8,256 nt of DNA from Halorhodospira sp. (lineage in GTDB: Bacteria; Pseudomonadota; Gammaproteobacteria; Nitrococcales; Halorhodospiraceae): contig SKJZ01000116.1 of NCBI GenBank assembly GCA_007121755.1, positions 1 to 8,256 of the forward strand, given 5' to 3'. The translations under genes and the position numbers were made by a program. The notes below the pieces were generated by a model. It was not told the origin of the DNA. It worked only from the letters and a program-made list of their open reading frames with translations, and searched no databases. Positions within the stretch are counted from its first letter, which is position 1. The number at the start of each line of letters is the position of its first letter. Shown here piece after piece: positions 1-7,373 of this stretch.

Positions 1-193
1 CGCCGTCTCGGGCTTGGTGCTGTTCGGTGGCGTGCCGTGGTCGAAGTTCGCCCACATGTTCTTCAAGCCGGCCGCCGCCTATCAGCGGCGCGTCAACGAA
101 GCCAACGGCTTCCGGGACAACCTGCCGCCGCCCGCGGACAAGCGGGCACAGTTCGGTCTCGGCATCAAGCGGGAGGCGCCCCGCCACTACTGA
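1..193 (+). CDS. aprM: Membrane protein, C-terminal end only; probable AprM anchor of APS reductase
   Basis: The 5' part lies outside the window. The open frame enters at base 2 and ends with TGA at 191-193, giving 63 residues. The visible part starts with a hydrophobic run (AVSGLVLFGGVPW) followed by SKFAHMFFKP, then a charged, soluble tail ending in RHY. This looks like the end of the last membrane helix and the cytoplasmic tail of a NarI/DsrM/QmoC-like quinone-interacting anchor. In Allochromatium and other sulfur oxidisers the gene before aprBA is aprM, a membrane protein thought to link APS reductase to the quinone pool. The same strand and a 45-base gap to aprB support an operon. The name rests mainly on position. 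A QmoC-like or other NarI-type subunit remains possible. Confidence 0.6.
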   Translation, partial: AVSGLVLFGGVPWSKFAHMFFKPAAAYQRRVNEANGFRDNLPPPADKRAQFGLGIKREAPRHY

Positions 194-202
194 GCCGACG
201 AG

Positions 203-219
203 CCGAACGAGCCATTCGG
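203..219 (+). other. Small intercistronic hairpin between aprM and aprB
   Basis: CCGAA at 203-207 pairs perfectly with TTCGG at 215-219 around a 7-base loop, just upstream of the aprB Shine-Dalgarno (226-232). The stem is only 5 bp, so it may be chance. If real, it could mark an RNA-processing or stabilising element that separates aprBA levels from aprM. No T run follows, so it is not an intrinsic terminator. Confidence 0.25.
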
Positions 220-238
220 AATCCTGGAGGAGAGCGAG

Positions 239-709
239 ATGCCGACATTCGTTTACATGACCCGGTGCGACGGCTGTGGACACTGCGTCGATATCTGTCC
301 GTCGGACATCATGCATATCGACAGGACCTACCGGCGCGCCTACAACATCGAGCCCAATTTCTGCTGGGAGTGCTATTCGTGCGTAAAGGCCTGCCCGATG
401 CACGCCATCGACGTCAGGGGCTACGCCGACTTCGCGCCGCTGGGGCACAGCGTCCGGGTTCTGCGCGAGGAGGAGAAGGGCACCATCTCCTGGCGCATTA
501 AATTCCGCGACGGCCGCGTCAAGAACTTCGTCTCGCCCATCACCACCCAGCCCTGGGGCGAGAAGATCCCGAAGCTCGCGAGGCACGAGGCGCCCGACGA
601 GAAAGAACTCGACTCCCCGTTGCTCTGCCACGAGCCCGACGGACTCATGGTCGACGGCGGATTGCCCACCATTGATAAATCTAAATTCAAACAAGGGGTG
701 TATTACTGA
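239..709 (+). CDS. aprB: Adenylylsulfate (APS) reductase, beta subunit (AprB)
   Basis: AprB is the iron-sulfur subunit of dissimilatory APS reductase. In sulfur oxidisers the AprBA enzyme makes APS from sulfite and AMP in the cytoplasm, and AprB carries electrons between the FAD of AprA and the membrane acceptor. The 156-residue protein has two [4Fe-4S] motifs: C10, C13, C16, C20 (CDGCGHC then ICP) and C42, C45, C48, C52 (CWECYSC then ACP). Trp43, next to a cluster cysteine, fits the conserved Trp described between the FAD and the nearest cluster. The region after about residue 65 lacks cluster motifs and matches the beta-strand and tail region that wraps around AprA in known structures. The ATG at 239 follows a strong Shine-Dalgarno (GGAGGAG, 226-232). 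The stop overlaps the aprA start by one base (TGATG), indicating tight coupling. Length and motifs are typical of the family. Confidence 0.96.
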   Translation: MPTFVYMTRCDGCGHCVDICPSDIMHIDRTYRRAYNIEPNFCWECYSCVKACPMHAIDVRGYADFAPLGHSVRVLREEEKGTISWRIKFRDGRVKNFVSPITTQPWGEKIPKLARHEAPDEKELDSPLLCHEPDGLMVDGGLPTIDKSKFKQGVYY

Positions 710-2541
710 TGGGCTTCAAGACGGTTTACGAAGAGTGCGACATCCTGGTGGTCGGGGGCGGCATGGGAGGCACCGGCGCCGCCTACGAGGCCCGCCATTG
801 GGGGCGCGACCTGAAGATCGTGGTGGCCGAGAAGGCCAACATCGACCGCAGCGGCGCCGTGGCCCAGGGCCTGTACGCCATCAACTGTTACATGGGCATG
901 CGCTGGGGCGAGAACCAGCCGGAAGACCACGTGCGTTACGCCCGCAACGACCTCATGGGCATGGTGCGCGAGGACCTGGCCTACGACATGGCCCGCCATG
1001 TCGACTCCGCCGTCCACCAGTTCGAGGAGTGGGGTCTGCCGATCATGCGCGACCCGGAGACCGGGCGCTATCAGCGGGAAGGCAAGTGGCAGATCATGAT
1101 CCACGGCGAGAGTTACAAACCGATTGTCGCCGAGGCCGCGCGCAAATCCGCCGACAAGATCGACAACCGCATCATGGTGACCCATATGCTGATGGACGAG
1201 AGCCGGCCCAACACCGTCGGCGGCGCCATCGGCTTCAACGTGCGCACCGGCGACCTCCATGTCTACAAGGCCAAGGCGGTCATCATCGGCGCCGGCGGCG
1301 CCTCCCACATCTTCAAGCCGCGCGCCGTCGGCGAGGGCATGGGGCGGACCTGGTACGCGCCTTGGAGCAGCGGCTCGGCCTATGCGCTGGCGATCCAGGC
1401 CGGCGCCAAGATGACCCAGATGGAGAACCGCATCGTCCTGGCCCGCTTCAAGGACGGGTACGGCCCGGTCGGCGCCTACTTCCTGCACCTCAAGACCTAT
1501 ACCCAGAACGCCTACGGCGAAGAGTACGAGTCCAAGTGGTACGAAGAACTCAAGTCGATGGTGGGCGAGTACATCGATCACCACCCGACCCCCACCTGCC
1601 TGCGGAACCACGCCTTCCTGCGCGAAGTCGCGGCCGGGCGCGGCCCGATCCACATGGTCACCAAGGAAGCCTTCCAGGACCCGCACAAGGAGACCGTGGG
1701 CTGGGAAAACTTCCTCGGCATGACTGTCGGCCAGGCGGTCGTCTGGGCCTCCCAGGACATCGACCCGAAGTACATCAACCCGGAGTTGACCACCTCGGAG
1801 CCCTACGTGATGGGGTCCCACGCCACCTGTTCCGGCGCCTGGGCCAGCGGGCCGGAGGACATCTCCCCCGGCGAGTACTTCTGGGGCTACAACCGGATGA
1901 TGACCGTGGAGGGGCTGTTCGGCGCCGGTGACGCCCTGGGCGGGACGGCCCACGCATTCTCCTCGGGCTCCTTCACCGAGGGCCGCCTCGCCGCCAAGGC
2001 CGCCGTGAAATACATCAAGGATCACGCCAACGACAAACTCGACGTCTCGGACCGGCAGATCGAGAAATTCCGCGAGCAGATCTACAAGCCGCTGGAGAAC
2101 TACGAGGTCGGGCGCAACGAGATCGTCGCCGGCACCGTTTCACCCAGCTACATCCTGCCCCTCCACGGCTTGCAACGCCTGGAGAAGATCATGGACGAGT
2201 ACGCCGGCGGCATCACCGTCAACTACATGACCAACGAGCCCCTGCTCAAACGCGGGCTGGAGCACCTGCGGATCCTGCACGAGGATCTGGAGCACATCGG
2301 GGCCGAGGATCTGCACCAGTTGCAGCGGGCGTGGGAACTCAAACACCGGGCCATCGCCTCGGAGTGCGTCGTGCAACACACCCTCTTCCGCGAAGAGACG
2401 CGTTGGCCCGGCTACTACTACCGCGGCGACCACCCGCAACTGGACGACGAAAACTGGCACGTCCTCACCGTCTCGCGGCGCGACCCGGAGTCCGGTGAGT
2501 GGACCATGGAGAAGGCGCCGGTTTACCACATCGTGGACTAA
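709..2541 (+). CDS. aprA: Adenylylsulfate (APS) reductase, alpha subunit (AprA)
   Basis: This is the catalytic FAD subunit of dissimilatory APS reductase (610 residues), of the fumarate reductase/succinate dehydrogenase flavoprotein superfamily. In the oxidative direction it adds sulfite to AMP to form APS. The N-terminus has the dinucleotide-binding fold DILVVGGGMGGTGAAYEA (11-28) and the following VAEKANIDRSGAVAQG segment (39-54). By alignment from memory to the Archaeoglobus enzyme, likely active-site residues are Asn59, Trp215, Arg246 and His371 (in GSHATCSGAW); the constant offsets support the Trp and Arg assignments. GLFGAGDALGGTAHAFSSGS lies near the end of the FAD domain, and the C-terminal helical part starts at about residue 440. 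The start overlaps the aprB stop, with an AAGGGG ribosome site at 693-698. The gene is intact. Its position next to an aprM-like gene rather than qmoABC fits the sulfur-oxidiser type of locus. Confidence 0.97.
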   Translation: MGFKTVYEECDILVVGGGMGGTGAAYEARHWGRDLKIVVAEKANIDRSGAVAQGLYAINCYMGMRWGENQPEDHVRYARNDLMGMVREDLAYDMARHVDSAVHQFEEWGLPIMRDPETGRYQREGKWQIMIHGESYKPIVAEAARKSADKIDNRIMVTHMLMDESRPNTVGGAIGFNVRTGDLHVYKAKAVIIGAGGASHIFKPRAVGEGMGRTWYAPWSSGSAYALAIQAGAKMTQMENRIVLARFKDGYGPVGAYFLHLKTYTQNAYGEEYESKWYEELKSMVGEYIDHHPTPTCLRNHAFLREVAAGRGPIHMVTKEAFQDPHKETVGWENFLGMTVGQAVVWASQDIDPKYINPELTTSEPYVMGSHATCSGAWASGPEDISPGEYFWGYNRMMTVEGLFGAGDALGGTAHAFSSGSFTEGRLAAKAAVKYIKDHANDKLDVSDRQIEKFREQIYKPLENYEVGRNEIVAGTVSPSYILPLHGLQRLEKIMDEYAGGITVNYMTNEPLLKRGLEHLRILHEDLEHIGAEDLHQLQRAWELKHRAIASECVVQHTLFREETRWPGYYYRGDHPQLDDENWHVLTVSRRDPESGEWTMEKAPVYHIVD

Positions 2542-2549
2542 GCACGGTA

Positions 2550-2580
2550 ACGAAGGAAGCCGGAGGTTGCGGACCTTCGT
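2550..2580 (+). other. Hairpin after aprA, possible mRNA 3' end
   Basis: ACGAAGG (2550-2556) pairs perfectly with CCTTCGT (2574-2580). Inside, CCG (2560-2562) can pair with CGG (2570-2572), with three unpaired bases on the left and one on the right. It begins 8 bases after the aprA stop. No T run follows, so it is not a standard intrinsic terminator. It could protect the 3' end of the apr message. It overlaps the proposed -35 box of the tRNA gene. Confidence 0.35.
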
Positions 2581-2596
2581 GCGCACGCTGTAGAAT
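2567..2596 (+). promoter_or_regulatory. Candidate sigma-70 promoter for tRNA-Val
   Basis: TAGAAT at 2591-2596 matches the -10 consensus in 5 of 6 positions. A weak -35 box, TTGCGG (2567-2572, 3 of 6), lies 18 bases upstream. Transcription would start near 2603, about 12 bases before the mature tRNA 5' end. Co-transcription of the tRNA with aprBA followed by processing is the alternative. Confidence 0.4.
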
Positions 2597-2614
2597 TCGC
2601 CGCTCGAACGCGAC

Positions 2615-2691
2615 AGGCGCGTAGCTCAGCTGGTTAGAGCACCACCTTGACATGGTGGGGGTCGGTGGTTCGAGTCCACTCGCGCCTACCA
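2615..2691 (+). tRNA. tRNA-Val (anticodon GAC)
   Basis: This is a complete 77-base cloverleaf. The acceptor arms AGGCGCG (2615-2621) and CGCGCCT (2681-2687) form seven Watson-Crick pairs, followed by an encoded ACCA end (2688-2691). The D arm has GCTC and GAGC around TGGTTA. The anticodon stem is CCACC (2642-2646) with GGTGG (2654-2658); the loop TTGACAT places anticodon GAC at 2649-2651, which reads GUC and GUU valine codons. The T arm has GGTGG, loop TTCGAGT and CCACT. The sequence from the D arm to the T arm is very close to the E. coli tRNA-Val(GAC) as I remember it. The 3' CCA touches the stop codon of the convergent histidine kinase gene with no base between, so there is no room for a separate terminator for either gene. 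Confidence 0.97.
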
Positions 2692-4578
2692 CTATTCTTC
2701 TTCTTGCACCCTCGTGTAGCGCTCGATTTCCTCCAGTAACTGCTGTTTGCGCACCGGCTTAACCAAGTGGCCGTCGCAGCCAGCGGCCAAGCACTCCTCC
2801 ACGTCATCGCGCATGGCGTGGGCGGTGAAGGCGATAATCGGCGTGCGCCGCCGCCCCTGCTCCTCTTCCACCGCACGCATGGCGCGGGTCGCCGCTATCC
2901 CGTCGAGCACCGGCATCTGGATGTCCATCAAGACCAGGTCGTACTCGCGCTCGTGGAAACGGCGCAGTGCGGCGGCCCCGTCTTCCACTACATCGATCCG
3001 GTACGGGGTCTCCTTGAGGAAGGCTTCGATCAAAACGACGTTGTCAGGTGAGTCCTCCGCCATAAGCAGGCGCAACGGGCGGGTCAACGTCGCCGCCTGC
3101 GGCGCGGCGGCCTCCGCCCGCGGCCGGCCTTGGGCCGGCTCCAACGGCAAGGTGACGTGGAAAATGGCGCCCTGCCCCGGCTCGCTCTCCACCCGGATCG
3201 TACCGCCTATCCACTCCACCAGTTGCCAGCAAATGGACAGTCCGAGCCCGCTGCCGGCCCGCTTGCGGCGTGACCCCGAATCGTCGGCCTGGACGAACGG
3301 CTCGAAGATCCGCTCCTGCTGCCCCTTGGGTATTCCCGGACCGGTATCGGCGACGCGGATATGGAGATGGCACGGCTCGTCGTCCGAGACCGGATCGATG
3401 AAAAGTTCGACGGCCCCACACTCGGTAACCTTGATCGCATTGCTCAACAGGTTGACGAGGATCTGGCGCAAGCGGTCTCCGTCGCCGTGGAGCCGAGTCG
3501 GCACCCCCGGATCGATCTCCACCGACAGCTTGACGTCTTTCCCGTACCCATGCACCGCGGCCACCTGCATCGCGGTCTCTACGATGTCGCCGAGATTGAA
3601 GTCGTAGCGCTCGATCCGGATCTGGCCAGCCTCGATTCGGGACATATCGAGGATATCGTTGATCAGCCACAGCAACGACTCACCGGCGCGGCGGGAGATC
3701 TCCACGTAGCGCCGCTGCTCGCTGTCGAGCCGACTCTCCCGCAACAGGTCACCCATGCCGATGATGGCGTTCATCGGGGTGCGGATCTCGTGGCTGACCA
3801 TGGCGAGGAAGTTGCTCTTCGCCCGGTTGGCCGCCTCGGCGGTGGCGCGTTCCGCCTCCAGGGCCCGGGCCCGCCGGCGGCTGCGCCGATGCCAGCCGAG
3901 GCCGACCCAGCCAAGCAGGAGCGCCGCCCCGTGATAGAGCGCCGAGTTCCGGATCTGCCCGCCACGGGCGGCCAGGATCGGCGCGGCGTCTGTGGTCACC
4001 GCGATCCCCCCGCGCACCTCGCCCACGGCGTAACCGCTGTCGGCGTGGCACTGTATGCAACTCGGCTCCATCAACAACGGGGCAATGAAGCGAAACTCCT
4101 CGGCCTCCCGGCGCAACTCCCCCATCTCCCCCAACCCTTCCTCGAAGGACTCCAGGGCGCGGCGCTCCCAGTCGTTGCGGGGGCGGTTCTGGGGCCGCAA
4201 CGGCGCGAGGCTCATCATGTGGAATCGGGTCTTCTCCTGCTCACCGGCGATCTCGCTGATCTGCCGCGTCATATAGGCGGGGTTGATCATAGTCAGCCGC
4301 AGGCCGCCGTCGGTGCGCAGGTCCCGCTCCGGATGCTCCAGGTACGGGTTCGGCCGAGTCTCTTCCGTCACGGGGACGTAAACCCCCCCGTGGCGCGCAT
4401 TCCACGCCCGCGACAGGACGATGTAGTCGAAGATGGTTTGCGCCTGGTGGCGGGCGATCTCGTGCGTATAGTCGTGGATCTGGCGGAGGTTGAAGGCCAG
4501 CGACAGGGCGACCACCACCGCCCAGACCAGGGCGGCCATCACGTACGGCCGTGTTATCGCTCTTCCGTCGTGTTGCAC
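2692..4578 (-). CDS. Hybrid sensor histidine kinase with haem-c-type (Tll0287/DUF3365-like) sensor domain and receiver domain
   Basis: A 628-residue membrane kinase. Order: N-terminal membrane helix (about 13-31); extracytoplasmic sensor (about 32-208); second membrane helix (about 212-229); a basic, Ala/Glu-rich linker; HisKA with phospho-acceptor His263 in MVSHEIRTPMNAI; HATPase with N box (NLLSNAIK, Asn380), G1 (DTGPGIP, 411-417) and G2 (GSGLGLSI, 442-449); and a receiver (about 502-620) with Glu508/Asp509, phospho-acceptor Asp552, Thr585 and Lys607. All key kinase and receiver residues are present. The sensor has EPSCIQCH (171-178), a CxxCH haem c attachment motif, and resembles the Tll0287-like (DUF3365) family of periplasmic haem sensors. 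It probably senses redox state or a haem ligand. The GTG start follows GAGG (4583-4586 on the complement) at short spacing, and an in-frame stop lies just upstream. No DNA-binding domain is present, so a partner must exist elsewhere. The signal sensed is inference. Confidence 0.92.
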   Translation of the reverse strand: MQHDGRAITRPYVMAALVWAVVVALSLAFNLRQIHDYTHEIARHQAQTIFDYIVLSRAWNARHGGVYVPVTEETRPNPYLEHPERDLRTDGGLRLTMINPAYMTRQISEIAGEQEKTRFHMMSLAPLRPQNRPRNDWERRALESFEEGLGEMGELRREAEEFRFIAPLLMEPSCIQCHADSGYAVGEVRGGIAVTTDAAPILAARGGQIRNSALYHGAALLLGWVGLGWHRRSRRRARALEAERATAEAANRAKSNFLAMVSHEIRTPMNAIIGMGDLLRESRLDSEQRRYVEISRRAGESLLWLINDILDMSRIEAGQIRIERYDFNLGDIVETAMQVAAVHGYGKDVKLSVEIDPGVPTRLHGDGDRLRQILVNLLSNAIKVTECGAVELFIDPVSDDEPCHLHIRVADTGPGIPKGQQERIFEPFVQADDSGSRRKRAGSGLGLSICWQLVEWIGGTIRVESEPGQGAIFHVTLPLEPAQGRPRAEAAAPQAATLTRPLRLLMAEDSPDNVVLIEAFLKETPYRIDVVEDGAAALRRFHEREYDLVLMDIQMPVLDGIAATRAMRAVEEEQGRRRTPIIAFTAHAMRDDVEECLAAGCDGHLVKPVRKQQLLEEIERYTRVQEEE

Positions 4579-4631
4579 GACACCTCACTGACCCGGCCTT
4601 GGCATAGGATCAAACCTACAAGAAAACGGGG

Positions 4632-4649
4632 ATCACCGCGAGCAGTGAT
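4632..4649. promoter_or_regulatory. Inverted repeat beside the lemA -35 box, possible operator
   Basis: ATCAC (4632-4636) and GTGAT (4645-4649) form a 5-base inverted repeat with an 8-base spacer. Its right half shares one base with the TTGACA -35 box of the proposed lemA promoter. The position suits a regulator site between divergent genes. The repeat is short and could be chance. Confidence 0.22.
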
Positions 4650-4678
4650 TGACAACCACGCACGCCGGTCCGTAGATT
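4649..4678 (+). promoter_or_regulatory. Sigma-70 promoter for the lemA-htpX operon
   Basis: A perfect TTGACA -35 box (4649-4654) is followed by an 18-base spacer and TAGATT (4673-4678, 4 of 6 matches to TATAAT). Transcription would begin near 4685. That leaves about 23 bases of leader with the GGGGAG ribosome site (4695-4700) before the GTG start of lemA. I saw no equally good promoter for the divergent kinase gene in the same 129-base gap. Confidence 0.65.
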
Positions 4679-4707
4679 CAAACAGCTTACAATCGGGGAG
4701 ACGCGAC

Positions 4708-5295
4708 GTGGAATGGATCATACTGCTGGGGATTATCGGCCTGCTGGTAGCGGGCGCCGTCCTCATCTACAACCGCCTGGTGACCCACCGAAACCGGGTG
4801 GAGAACGCGTTCGCTCAGATCGATGTCCAACTCCATCGCCGCCACGACCTCATCCCCAATCTGGTCGAGACCGCCAAAGGCTACATGCAGCACGAGCGCG
4901 AGACCCTGACCGCGGTCATCGAGGCGCGCAACCAGGCGGTCTCCGGCTTGAGCAAGGCCGAGCACGATCCGCTCGATCCCCAGAGCATGCAGCAACTCTC
5001 GCAGGCGGAACAGGGCCTCAGCGGCGCCCTGGGCCGGCTCTTCGCGCTGTCCGAGAACTACCCGGACCTGAAGGCCAACGAGAACATGATGCAGCTCACC
5101 GAGGAGTTGACCACCACCGAGAACCGGGTGGCGTACGCCCGCCAGGGCTACAATGACGCGGTGATGAACTACAACACCGCCCGCGAGGTCTTCCCGAACA
5201 ACTTGATCGCCTCGATGTTCAACTTCCAGGGAGCGACGCTGCTGGAGATCGACGAGCCGGCCAAGCGCGAAGCGCCCAGCGTCTCCTTCACCTGA
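4708..5295 (+). CDS. lemA: LemA family membrane protein
   Basis: A 195-residue LemA family protein. One N-terminal membrane helix (about 3-21) leads into the family signature YNRLVTHRNRVENAFAQIDV, then a long helical region (RRHDLIPNLVETAKGYMQHE and onward) to about residue 150, then NTAREVFPNNLIASMFNF near the C-terminus. LemA proteins form coiled helical bundles with a short segment outside and the body likely in the cytoplasm. Their exact role is not settled, but they are often encoded next to membrane proteases of the M48 family, as here. The GTG at 4708 is chosen because GGGGAG lies 7 bases upstream and the membrane helix begins directly after it. The open frame continues far upstream, but that part is antisense to the kinase and lies before the promoter. 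The gene ends 22 bases before htpX. Confidence 0.93.
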   Translation: MEWIILLGIIGLLVAGAVLIYNRLVTHRNRVENAFAQIDVQLHRRHDLIPNLVETAKGYMQHERETLTAVIEARNQAVSGLSKAEHDPLDPQSMQQLSQAEQGLSGALGRLFALSENYPDLKANENMMQLTEELTTTENRVAYARQGYNDAVMNYNTAREVFPNNLIASMFNFQGATLLEIDEPAKREAPSVSFT

Positions 5296-5317
5296 ACGCA
5301 ACAGCCGCGGCGGCGCC

Positions 5318-7321
5318 ATGAACTTTTTCGAACACCAGGACCGCGCCCGGCGCGCCACCCTGTGGCTGATCCTGTTCTTCATCCTCGGCGTCGCGGCGAT
5401 CGCCGCCGCCGTCGCCGCGCTCGCTCTGATCTTCCTCGGCGAACCGCCCCCCGCCGCCCCCGAGGCCGGCCCGATGGAGTGGGCGCGTTACAACCTCCCG
5501 CTGCTGGCCGTCACCGTCGCCGCGGTGGCGGGCGGTATCGGTCTAGCCAGCCTCTTCCGCATCGCCAGCCTGGCCAGCGGCGGCGCTGCCGTGGCCGAGA
5601 TGCTGGGCGGCACGCGGATCACCCCGGACAGCCGCGATCCGCTGCGCCGCCAACTGCTCAACGTAGTCGAGGAGGTCGCCCTCGCCTCCGGCACGCCGGT
5701 ACCCGACGTCTACGTCCTCGAACAGGAACAGGGGATCAACGCCTTCGCCGCCGGCTACGGGCCGGGGGACGCCGCCGTCGCGGTAACGCGGGGGACCCTA
5801 GAGGAGCTCGACCGCGAGGAGCTTCAAGGGGTGATCGCCCACGAGTTCGCCCACATCGTCAACGGCGACATGCGCCTCAACATCCGCCTGATGGGGGTGG
5901 TGTTCGGCCTGCTGGTCCTCACCGTCGCCGGCCGCTTTATGATCCGCGCGCTCTACTTCGGCGGCCGTAACCGCGAAGGCGCGCAGGCCGCGATGGCGAT
6001 CGCCGCGCTGGGGTTGGCCCTGGTAATCATCGGCGCCCTCGGTGTCTTCTTCGGCCGACTGATCAAGGCGGCGGTCTCCCGCCAGCGGGAGTTCCTGGCC
6101 GACGCCTCGGCGGTCCAGTTCACCCGCAACCCCGAGGGCATCGGCGGCGCGTTGAAGAAGATCGCCATTCACAGCAGTGGCTCGACCGTGGAATCCCCGG
6201 AGACCGAGGAGGTGAGCCACATGCTCATCGCATCCGGCTTCGCCTCGATGAGCGGGCTGCTCGCCACCCACCCGCCGCTGGTCGACCGGATCAAGGCGAT
6301 CGAGCCGCACTTCGACCCAGAACGCGATCTTAAGGAGTTGGCCGAGACCGAGGAGCGGCGCCGGCAGCGGGAGGCACGCCGCGCCGCCGCCGAGGCGAAG
6401 AGAACAGAAGCGGCGGCGGAGCGGGGCTCCGGCGGCGTGAAGCTGCCTGGCTTCGGCCACCTGCCGGGCGCCGAGGCCCTGCCCGAGGGCGCCATCCTCG
6501 GCGCCATCCTGGCCGACGTCGAACGCCCCGATACCGCCCGTCAACAGCAGGCCGTCGCGCTCACCCAGTCTCTGCCCCCCGCCCTCAACGAGGCCGTCCA
6601 CAGCGAACAGGCTCACCTCGCGGTCCTCTTCACCCTCCTCTGCGCCGACAACGCGCCGGCGCGGGAGCGGCAACTGGAGACCGTCGGCGAGGAGTGGGGC
6701 GACGGGGCACGCGCCGCGCTGGAGAAGTGGCTGGCGGCCGACTGGGAGCTGACCCCGCCGCAGCGCCTGCCGCTGCTGGAGCTTGCCCTGCCGGCCCTGC
6801 GGCATCGGCCCCACGAGCAGCTACACGCCCTGCGCGAAACCGTCCACCGGCTGATCGCCGCCGACGGGCGGATCTCGGTCTTCGAGTTCGCGTTGGGCCA
6901 ACTTTTCGACGCTTACCTGCGCGACGTACTTCATCCGGGCGCCGCCGGCAGCGGCCGCGCCCGGATCAACGCCGAGAAGGTGGCCGGCATTCAGCTCCTA
7001 CTCTCGGTCACCGCCCGTGCCGGCGCCGACAACGACGACAGCGCCGGAGCCGCCGCCTACGCCGCCGGAATGGCGCGCCTCTACCGCAATAACGCCCCGC
7101 CTCCCTATGGCGTCCCAATGGACTGGCCCGGCGCCCTGGAGGCCGCCCTCCCCCGCCTCGACCGCCTAAGCCCCGGCAACAAGCGGCGGTTGGTCGAGGC
7201 GATGCTCACCACGGTGAGCCACAACGGGCGAGTCAACCCTGCCGAGGCGGAACTCCTGCGCGCCTTCGCAGCCACGCTGCACGTCCCGATCCCCCTGATC
7301 GTCGCCACCACCGACGCCTAA
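5318..7321 (+). CDS. htpX: HtpX-like M48 membrane zinc metalloprotease with long C-terminal extension
   Basis: A 667-residue membrane protease. Predicted membrane helices lie at about 13-41, 59-82, 189-211 and 222-247. The zinc site is HEFAH (175-179; His175, Glu176, His179), with third ligand Glu258 in REFLADASA, and the active site is expected on the cytoplasmic face. A downstream THPP motif (317-320) followed by an RI segment is typical of HtpX. Such enzymes degrade damaged membrane proteins. Bacterial HtpX is usually about 280-330 residues, so residues from about 335 onward are additional: a basic, Ala/Glu-rich linker (about 340-370), then a helical soluble region. Two segments there, IAADGRISVFEFAL (513-526) and VSHNGRVNPAEAELL (633-647), resemble each other and recall TerB-like acidic loops. 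LemA-M48 pairs with such tails occur in other proteobacteria as far as I recall. No clear Shine-Dalgarno precedes the ATG, so translation may be coupled to lemA. Confidence 0.92.
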   Translation: MNFFEHQDRARRATLWLILFFILGVAAIAAAVAALALIFLGEPPPAAPEAGPMEWARYNLPLLAVTVAAVAGGIGLASLFRIASLASGGAAVAEMLGGTRITPDSRDPLRRQLLNVVEEVALASGTPVPDVYVLEQEQGINAFAAGYGPGDAAVAVTRGTLEELDREELQGVIAHEFAHIVNGDMRLNIRLMGVVFGLLVLTVAGRFMIRALYFGGRNREGAQAAMAIAALGLALVIIGALGVFFGRLIKAAVSRQREFLADASAVQFTRNPEGIGGALKKIAIHSSGSTVESPETEEVSHMLIASGFASMSGLLATHPPLVDRIKAIEPHFDPERDLKELAETEERRRQREARRAAAEAKRTEAAAERGSGGVKLPGFGHLPGAEALPEGAILGAILADVERPDTARQQQAVALTQSLPPALNEAVHSEQAHLAVLFTLLCADNAPARERQLETVGEEWGDGARAALEKWLAADWELTPPQRLPLLELALPALRHRPHEQLHALRETVHRLIAADGRISVFEFALGQLFDAYLRDVLHPGAAGSGRARINAEKVAGIQLLLSVTARAGADNDDSAGAAAYAAGMARLYRNNAPPPYGVPMDWPGALEAALPRLDRLSPGNKRRLVEAMLTTVSHNGRVNPAEAELLRAFAATLHVPIPLIVATTDA

Positions 7322-7373
7322 ACGGTCCCACCTACCCTCGGCTTCACTCATCCACGGGGCGGCAGCCACCCAT

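Noticed and set aside
703..2025. Minus-strand 440-codon frame opposite aprA
   Set aside because: It is a GC-rich shadow of a clearly real gene; the product is Gly/Val/His-rich with no known motif, and there is no convincing ribosome site.
3361..4707. Long plus-strand open frame opposite the kinase, in frame with lemA
   Set aside because: The translation is low-complexity (rich in His, Arg, Pro, Gly) with no recognisable domain. It mirrors the codon bias of the kinase on the other strand, and the lemA promoter and ribosome site lie inside its 3' end.
5798..6814. Minus-strand 338-codon frame opposite htpX
   Set aside because: Same pattern: antisense to a well-supported gene, compositionally biased, no domain.
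7322..7373. Terminator between the convergent htpX and acetyltransferase genes
   Set aside because: I looked for an inverted repeat with a T run on either strand in this 52-base gap and saw none that was convincing.
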